From Brachypterus glaber (Eukaryota; Arthropoda; Insecta; Coleoptera; Kateretidae), in the NCBI GenBank assembly GCA_958510825.1, contig OY294048.1, positions 14,339,589-14,403,588 on the forward strand: a stretch of 64,000 nucleotides of DNA. Reading direction: 5' to 3'. Position 1 is the stretch's first letter. Each line of letters begins with the position of its first letter. Below the pieces are notes generated by a model, which worked only from the letters and a program-made list of their open reading frames with translations, made no database searches and had not been told where the DNA came from. Below, piece after piece: positions 57,438-64,000 of the stretch. The translations under genes and the position numbers were made by a program.

Positions 57438-58344
57438 TAGAGGAAAGTCGCCTAATTTCGGATACCATTTACAATGTATTCAATATTTAATACTCGGTAT
57501 TACTTTTTGATATTTTTTTTATATAACCAGATACAACTTATTATAGCGAACCATGATTTATTATAAAAGCAATTTTATTACAGTTTATTTTTTCCATAAA
57601 ACACGGTTAAAAAAAATCAGCGCATTTTTGTGCATTTGAAAAAGGGCTCCTAATTTCGGACATATCCGAAAAAAATTTTTCAAGAGTAGATCTGGATCCC
57701 ATTGCTTATGTTTCTTGTTATTCCTTCACATTTAAAACGTAATTTAATCATTAAGCGATTTTCTACGAAATACTATAGAAACTATAATTTTAGATTCCCA
57801 ATTTCGAATATCTTAGTATCTTAGGTAATTTTCGTTTTTTCAACATTGTTTATCTTAGTTTGTTGTATCATTATAAAAATAATAATTAATGGTTGGTTAT
57901 CCTGAATAATAATTACCTTGCGGATATCCGAAATTGGGAATGAAATGCACAAAAATGGTCTATCCAAAATTAGGCAACTTTCTGCTTTTTAGATTAGAAA
58001 TTTGTAGAATGTTTACGTTTTCAAATTGCTTAATTATGAATAGTGGATCAACTTAACTAACATCATAACTTACCCAAGACAGAATCACGAACTTTTATAA
58101 CGATTATTTATAAAATAAACAAGCATAATAATGCAACTGAGCACAAAACTGCCATTTGCAATATAAACGATATGTGCTGCCATTTAAAGGGGAGAAGCTC
58201 TACCGTTATCATATTACAGGACGGATTTAGTTTGACTTTTGGTTTCACATAAAAGTAGGTTTCTGTTTACCTTTGCAGACAGTATCTTAAATACACTACT
58301 ATCCGAAATTTGGAAACCATCCGAAATTAGGCGCATTTCCTCTA
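57438..58344 (-). mobile_element. 905-bp TIR element, copy 2
   Basis: Complete inverted copy of 4324-5228. It starts TAGAGGAAAGTCGCCTAATT and ends GCGCATTTCCTCTA, with TA outermost. Small indels separate the copies. Confidence 0.87.
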
Positions 58345-58650
58345 CTTTATGGTGTTTTTATTCGATCTTTTTAAAAATTCAAAAACAGTACTTTTTGTAT
58401 AATAAATCTAGACAATTCAATTTTGGCCCAGGTCAGCAGTGGAGAAATTCTCATTTTCATAATATAATCTGTCGTATCTATCTTATACTTATAAATATAG
58501 AATTATAAGAAACAGTTTACTATTTGACAAACATAACACAGGTTAGTTAGAATTGTTAAAATTTCACATTCAACCAACTGCAGGGGCAATTAGGTTTTTT
58601 CTTAAAATTGTAAACAAAAACAAATTTTAAGAAGAAGGCACCACACACAG
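58345..58650. other. AT-rich spacer
   Basis: Nothing recognised. Confidence 0.4.
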
Positions 58651-59220
58651 AATAGTATATTCTATAACTAGTATGGAATAGACAATATTCCGCGCGAGCG
58701 GAAAGTTTATCATACGAGCCGGCAGGCGAGTATGACGGTCCAGCGAGCGCGGAATGACTATTCCATATGTGTGGTAGACTATACTTTTTCTTCGACTGCA
58801 AATATGAAACACGGTATAGCTTTAAACTTCGGACAAGGTTAAAAACAATGTTTTTTGTGACTCGAGATTGTAAATGCAACAAAACACATATTTTTAAATA
58901 AAGCAATTAATGTTATTTAATAATTTTATCAAATCAGTACTTAAAAAAGATTTTTATTTAATTTTAGCACATATTTACAAATTATAATGCAAAAATTGAA
59001 GGTTTTGTCAGATTGTTGTGACATATATCAGGTTTAAATATTTAACAATAGATGGAGCAGTTTTAAATTTTTGAACTAAATTGATAAAAAACTGGTAAAG
59101 TATTAAGAACAACTAATAAACTATGTAATTTTAACGCAAAACTTTAAATTGCATTAAATTATTCAGTATTTAATGGTAATATATATATATATATTACATT
59201 CTAAAACAGTCGTAGAAAAA
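58651..59220 (+). mobile_element. ~0.6-kb repeat family, copy 3 (hairpin with GC core)
   Basis: The hairpin 58651-58785 is the counterpart of 30512-30569 with 76 extra bases (58679-58754), GC-rich and palindromic (CATACGAGCCGGCAGGCGAG). The body matches copies 1 and 2, with an (AT)n run near 59179 replacing ~150 bp. It ends CAGTCGTAGAAAAA. Confidence 0.85.
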
Positions 59221-59568
59221 AATAATTACTAAAAACATGTACTTGTAATATTTAGATCAAGTGACTTAAATGTTTGTATATCCACAAGAATCTTAGGTAC
59301 TTGAATCAATTGTTTTACTTCATTGAAGTACGTATTTTACTTAGACAATGAGGATAATACTTGAATACTTGAATCATATCGACCAGCCATCTCTTTTGAA
59401 GTCTACCTATACTTATCTTAGCTGTTTTAGGTCTTCACTGTGTAATTCTGTGTGTCCATTTCATCCATTCGTCCATTCTGGCCTTATCCATTACCATTAT
59501 TTTTTTTCTGCAATTATTTTTATTACGTCAATAACTTGTGTTCTGCCTCTAATTTACTCATTTTAATC
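59221..59568. other. Spacer
   Basis: ACTAAAAACATGTACTTGTA resembles 36858 weakly. No gene. Confidence 0.4.
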
Positions 59569-59970
59569 TTATTCCTCAAAATAATCCCTAACGTTGTGAG
59601 TTCCATTGCTCTTTATGCTGTTCAGTACTTTTTTTGTTAATGCCTTGGTTTCATATCTATACGTATGACACATGTTTTTCATGCTTTTCTTTTTCAAGCA
59701 TGTTGGAATGTTTGAGTTTCTCTTCCAGGCAACATTCATTCGTATAGGACTGGTGGTATGGATATTTTTTTTGGAAATATCCAATACGTGGATACAGTCG
59801 GGCAAATAGGTTAATAGTTCTTTTTCTTGGGACTGGGTCAAGCATTTCATAAATCATGTTACAGCAGTTATTGAATAACTCATTGGGTCCCATAAAGACA
59901 ACACGGCCTAAGTGATCCCCCAGCTGAACGACTGCGTTGTAAACACTGATTAAATATGAATTATTTTACG
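59569..59970 (-). pseudogene. Frameshifted coding trace, unknown protein
   Basis: Two minus frames overlap near 59845. The upstream frame (from 59970) reads SVYNAVVQLGDHLGRVVFMG and PNELFNNCCNMIYEML. The other frame then continues LTQSQEKELLTYLPDCIHVL to TAA at 59569. A one-base shift near 59840 would join them into ~130 codons. The spacing L-xx-SQ-x-E-x-L-xx-Y-LP vaguely resembles the DEUBAD-type motif of Asx/NFRKB-like proteins, but this is weak. It is an old pseudogene, a sequencing error in a real exon, or a transposon piece. Confidence 0.4.
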
Positions 59971-60379
59971 GAAAAGCTAGGCCTCTACATATTTAATATT
60001 CTAAAGATCAGGTGACAAAACATAACAAATTTTGCATCAAATTATTCCATGGCATTGCAGTTAGTCCTCAACAGGTTTTCGCAAGAAGCTGATCTCCGCA
60101 ATAATTAGGTACATAGGATTTCTTTCGGGAATTAGCAGTGATTTTGGGATTTGGGCAATCTTTCTGGATTTCTATAATATTGTACGATTTGTAGGATTTC
60201 AAAGATTGCACGATTATTTATTTTATTTCACTTAAACACATCGAGTATTTTTGTTTTTTCTTCCAATCTGTTCAGGTCCTAAACTTTGGGAATAACAATT
60301 TATGATCTCGATATCTTACTTCAGTTGTGCTGTACCCTAACTGTTCAACCAGATAAGATCTTAACTTCCTTTTTTTAAA
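59971..60379. other. Spacer
   Basis: Nothing recognised. Confidence 0.4.
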
Positions 60380-60480
60380 TAATAATAATAAATGTTGTTT
60401 ATTGTTCCTACAATTGGCCATCGACCGAAGTCCTTCAGCCCATTTATCCAAAATAGTGCAAAAAAAAAAAAAAATAAAAA
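60380..60480 (-). mobile_element. Retrotransposon 3' tail fragment
   Basis: On the minus strand GGGCTGAAGGACTTCGGTCG and an AATAAA are followed by TTATTATTATTATT. The form is that of a non-LTR element 3' end with a trinucleotide tail. No coding part remains. Confidence 0.5.
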
Positions 60481-61055
60481 AATCATGTTATTTATTCGTT
60501 GGTTACGGTAAAAATCGCTAAGTCATGTTGTTAATAAGTAAACCAACTAATTTTTCTTATTTTTTTTCTTCTAATTTTATCCATAGAAGCAGTTTTTAGT
60601 GCTTGATGACTTCATTATCGTGTACTGTCGTGTTACCAGGCATATAATAGGAGAATTTGCTAATTATTTATTTAAAATACTAGCAAAACAACCATTTCTG
60701 TAAATATTTAATGTTTTAATGTAATCACTTTTGGAAGGTACGTTGGTAAACTGCTGGTCCTTTAAGTGTATACAATATATTAACTATGTATTAGAAACAT
60801 AATTTAGCCGAATAGTTTGTATCAAAATTAATTATTTATATTAAATGGAAGCTACCGAATTCTAAATGATACAAATTTAAATGGTTACCAAATATAAAAA
60901 GTTTTTCATAGATAAGAATGAGTTTTTATGAAATTATACTCTTTAACTTACGACCGAAAGTTATTTTTCCACTACATTCATCTATTTTTTACAACTTCTT
61001 TAATTACCTATGTATTCATGTATACATGAATATATTAGAATTTTGTTTTTGTAAG
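60481..61055. other. AT-rich spacer
   Basis: Nothing recognised. Confidence 0.4.
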
Positions 61056-61058
61056 TAA

Positions 61059-61853
61059 GGGGCTGTGCATATATTACGTAACGCGCCTAGGGGGGGGGTC
61101 AGATAAATTGTTACAGTTTGTGACAGGGGGGAAGGGGGGTCTAGGTAAACGTTACGTAACGGAATTTAATAAATTTAATGTTTATTTCCTAAGCTTGGCA
61201 GATGTATTTTTGTTTCAACATAAATTACTATTATTACTTATATATATGGGCCACTACATAATTCCCCTTTTCACACAAAAATTGACGAAACTATGCATAT
61301 TTAAATAATATTGTAATCAGTAAAAAACTGTTGACATTGATATTAAAAAAAAATCTTACGGCCCTGTTCTTGCGTGATCTTGCCGATGAATCATCGGCGA
61401 TGATACATTTTCACGCGGAATGTGTACTTACAGAACACCAATGTGTGTACTATTTTGTGTACCTGTGCATAAACAATATACGTGTTATATGTGACACTCA
61501 GTGTAAAAAGAGGTACCTAGCATTTTTTCTTTGTGTGATATTGATTATAAATATTTTTTCAAAGTTTGAGTGATTTTTTCGTGTAATATTTTTTTTAGGG
61601 TTATGCTATACTATATTTTAGGTTCATGTTTGTTTTGTCGAGAAAAACGAATCCATAGTGAGAATACAGTTAAATTTATTGCGAAACAAAAATTTTGTAT
61701 TGTTATGCGTTACATGGGGGGGGGCTTGGTAAATGTGACAGTTTGTTACACAGGGGGGAGGGGGGGCTTGGTAAATGTGACAGTTTGTTACACAGGGGGG
61801 AGGGGGGTTCAATTTTTTTGAAAAATTGCTTTACGTAATATATGGACAGCCCC
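61059..61853. mobile_element. 795-bp TIR element with G-runs, TAA target duplication
   Basis: GGGGCTGTGCATATATTACG at the left and its inverse CGTAATATATGGACAGCCCC at the right are flanked by TAA on both sides (61056-61058, 61854-61856), as in PIF/Harbinger-type elements. Subterminal ACGTAACG, long G-runs (61090-61140 and 61716-61807) and a 42-bp tandem repeat are present. Frames 61331-61821 are not gene-like. Confidence 0.82.
61725..61808 (+). repeat. 42-bp tandem repeat with G-runs
   Basis: Two copies of CTTGGTAAATGTGACAGTTT...ACACAGGGGGGAGGGGGG start at 61725 and 61767. A related segment (TTGTTACAGTTTGTGACAGG) lies near the left end of the same element. Confidence 0.88.
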
Positions 61854-61884
61854 TAAATAAAGATTAAAAAAATACTATACTGAA

Positions 61885-61998
61885 AATAGTTTCACTAAGA
61901 GGAAAAGTGAAGCTTTTTTTTACTAGTCTGTAGAACTAACGGACGACGCAAAGCGGAGTAAAAAAAAGTACTTTTCCTCTCAGTGAAACATACTATTT
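61885..61998. repeat. Hairpin next to Crypton remnant 2
   Basis: Shortened counterpart of 22707-22845. The outer stem TTTCACTAAGAGGAAAAGTG pairs with CTTTTCCTCTCAGTGAAA, and half of the GC-rich core is missing. Confidence 0.8.
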
Positions 61999-62480
61999 TT
62001 TCTTCAAGCATCCTATATATTTTTTTTGAATATTAATTTTTGAATTTAATTTATTCAGTAATAAAGTATTTTTTTTTTATTAAATGAGGCCAATAAAACC
62101 CTTTTGAAATAAATCTAAACTTTCCTTAGCTAATTTAAAATTTTTTTCGTAGGCTAAATCGTACACTTTTCGCGATTTCGTGGTAACTTGTCTAATGTAG
62201 CATTTGCAATTTCGGAGAGATTTGTAGGTGTATAAACCATATATTCTTCTTCAATCAGATTTAATCAATTTCAAACAAGGTTTTTGCACAAAATCTCGAG
62301 TCAACCACCTGTTTACATAATAAACAAACAACTTTGAAGTATGTCTGTCATCAAAGTCATAGAGTGCTGCCGCCAGTGGTGGTTTTGCTAACTCTTTTTT
62401 TTACGGTGTACAACAATGAAATCATTTTTTTAGTGTGTTCAGTTTTAAAATATGAACATTTTAGTACGCTTGAAGGAAAA
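61999..62480 (-). pseudogene. Crypton remnant 2 (internally deleted)
   Basis: The minus strand begins TTCAAGCGTACTAAAATGTT and carries the same leader and N-terminal coding remains as remnant 1, ending AGGATGCTTGAAGAA beside the hairpin. The shared internal deletion shows that both remnants derive from one non-autonomous form. Confidence 0.82.
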
Positions 62481-63186
62481 GAAATTTGTTTAAGTGCAGC
62501 AGGTTAAATTTTCCATAAAATTACTTATATAAATAATGTTTTATATAAAATTAAAATTATTTATAATTATTGTTAGTCATTATTGAAATAATATATTTAT
62601 TAGACTTTTATTTTTATCAAATACGCCCACTAAATTAATTATTATATTTAAAATGTACGTATATAGAATTTTCAAGGACTTTTTTTTAATTATAGTTATA
62701 ACTTACATGTAAGTAGGTACTTACATATATTAGGTATATATTTTTTATTTATTTATTTTAGAGTTAATAATTTAATAATTGTGTATTTATGAAAAAAATT
62801 AAACGTTTATCTTTTTTTTTTAAATATATCGATATCAAATGCCTTTGACAGGTTAATAAAGAGTGCTACTGTGTTTTTACAAATTAATAGTTAAGTTAAA
62901 CACCTCGACACCCATAAATTCATATTTTGGACAAACTAATTTAAAGGAAAGAAAAAAGTAATAGCAAAAACATCCGTTTAATGTAACATATATGGAACAG
63001 TTCTTATAAAATCTAAATAAATTTTTTATTTTTTTCGATTTTTTTTTTCAAAACTAGTTTCTTTTGATCAAATGCTTCGTTAACAAGTTATATTGCAATA
63101 TTACTTTTTTAGAGATAAATAATTAATATAATGTGATCATTTGTTATGGGCAAAATAATTTAAAAGAAAGAAAAAAAGCTTTCTTA
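62481..63186. other. AT-rich stretch with half of a direct repeat
   Basis: 62965-63060 and 63780-63880 are diverged direct copies (TAATGT-AACA, GGAACAGTTC-like, ATAAAAT). Confidence 0.5.
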
Positions 63187-63345
63187 AGTTAGATCGACCG
63201 ACCGACAATTTTTTTTTTGCTTGAAATAGATTTATATCGACATAAAACGTCACAAAACGCAAAAATACGCAAAAAAATTTAAAATATTTGCACGAAAGGC
63301 TTTCCGAAATTTTGAAATTTTGCAAAATGGAAAGCAATTAAAACT
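63187..63345 (-). repeat. Dispersed repeat, inverted copy
   Basis: GATCGACCGACCGAC through GAAAGGCTTTCCGAAATTTT is the reverse complement of the 47920-48075 repeat. Confidence 0.75.
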
Positions 63346-63919
63346 CATCCCGAAACTATACCAGTAATTTATCAGAAACTTCTTCTTCAAAATGACCTTT
63401 TGGACACTAAATTAAAGTGACCCAAAGAGTCTTAATGGTCTTGAACTCTCGTTCTTTTTGACCAGATACAAGTATTAGAGACTTGAAGTGAGTCTCTCTA
63501 ATCGTTTCAAATAAATAAAATTTCTTCTCAACATAACCACAGACACACGTGGACAACCCTAATCCAGAATCACCCACGAAAATACACCATAAACATCAAA
63601 TTTTCCATTGTAAAATCAATTTCAATAGTTAGAACGGTTTCGAAGTATTAATATTTTCTTGACTAACACATTTTTACATTAAATACTTGATGCGTAAAAT
63701 AAACGTTAGCGATTTATAAATTCTAGCCGAAAGTATACATGTTGCCCGTTCCACGGATGGAACGCAACTCCTGATATCAGAAACATTCCTTTAATGTTAC
63801 ACCTATAGAACAGTTCCTATAAAATGTAGATAAACATTTAGTTTTTCCGATTTTTTTTTAAATAATTTGTTGTGATTAATACACGAAGTCTTTTAAAACT
63901 TTAGTTTTGTTTTGTTTTG
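63346..63919. other. Intergenic
   Basis: It contains the second half of the direct repeat described at 62481 and a short hairpin GTTCCACGGATGGAAC (about 63750). A (TTTTG)n run lies at about 63905-63922. Confidence 0.45.
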
Positions 63920-64000
63920 TTTGTTTAACCTCGTACTATTCTACTTAATTAAGCATCCCCTAAGTCCAGGACTTGTGTGGGCTAGTAGTAGAGGGAACCA
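63920..64000 (-). mobile_element. tRNA-derived SINE, copy 3 (cut by window edge)
   Basis: Inverted 3' part of the SINE (TTTAACCTCGTA...CTAAGTCCAGGACTTGTGTG...CTAGTAGTAGAGGGAACCA). The head lies beyond the window. Confidence 0.8.

Noticed and set aside
61570..61821. Plus frame with repeated GGLVNVTVCYTGG
   Set aside because: The repetition is just the 42-bp tandem repeat (42 is a multiple of 3), not a repeat protein.
1..64000. CRISPR arrays, tRNA genes, rRNA genes, LTR pairs
   Set aside because: None seen. The tRNA-like sequence at 10917 continues into a SINE body and lacks a complete tRNA fold. No long direct repeats with LTR features were found.

Overview
This window reads as AT-rich intergenic DNA from an insect. 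I base that on the transposon types present: an animal-type Crypton tyrosine recombinase with an intron, a Jockey/CR1-like non-LTR reverse transcriptase, an RNase-H-type non-LTR 3' end, Tc1-like transposase pieces, a tRNA-derived SINE and many TA- or TAA-flanked MITEs. I cannot name the species, and no host gene can be assigned with confidence. A 200-N assembly gap lies at 3713-3912.

Layout. 1-10 kb: a TIR element running off the left edge, three short inverted-repeat elements, the Crypton (2334-3990, interrupted by the gap), a 905-bp TIR element, a 1.66-kb nested inverted-repeat element, and a 792-bp tandem duplication carrying two MITEs per unit. 10-20 kb: a SINE, the 3' end of an RNase-H-type retrotransposon (12372-12641), a GC-rich islet, a 674-bp foldback element, and a Tc1/mariner-like MITE beside an exon-like coding trace (18373-18603). 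20-28 kb: a second SINE, a Crypton remnant with a hairpin, a 521-bp MITE with TTA target duplication, GC-rich hairpins and an ~83-bp minisatellite. 28-36 kb: a 5'-truncated but open reverse transcriptase (28596-30428), the N-terminus of a transposase, a 1.16-kb long-TIR element, a foldback element whose inverted arms are 16-bp tandem arrays, and a complete 727-bp TIR element. 36-46 kb: more MITEs and a Tc1-like transposase N-terminal fragment. 46.8-50.7 kb: an apparently exact 1,966-bp tandem duplication. 51-55 kb: two near-identical 430-bp MITEs in opposite orientation, and a ~629-bp near-perfect palindrome whose arms look protein-coding. 55-64 kb: a second 905-bp element, further repeat copies, a frameshifted coding trace near 59.6-60.0 kb, a G-run-rich 795-bp element, a second Crypton remnant and a truncated SINE at the right edge.

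The sequences interact mainly as a transposon community. Autonomous-type pieces (Crypton recombinase, reverse transcriptase, Tc1-like transposase) sit among non-autonomous derivatives. The Crypton has two internally deleted relatives here, both with hairpin ends. The most unusual structures are (i) hairpins with removable GC-rich palindromic cores, two of them abutting Crypton-derived ends; (ii) the FB-like element with 16-bp arrays in its inverted arms; (iii) the large coding-like palindrome; and (iv) the exact 1,966-bp duplication, which may be an assembly artefact. All coordinates of repeats are estimates made by eye.
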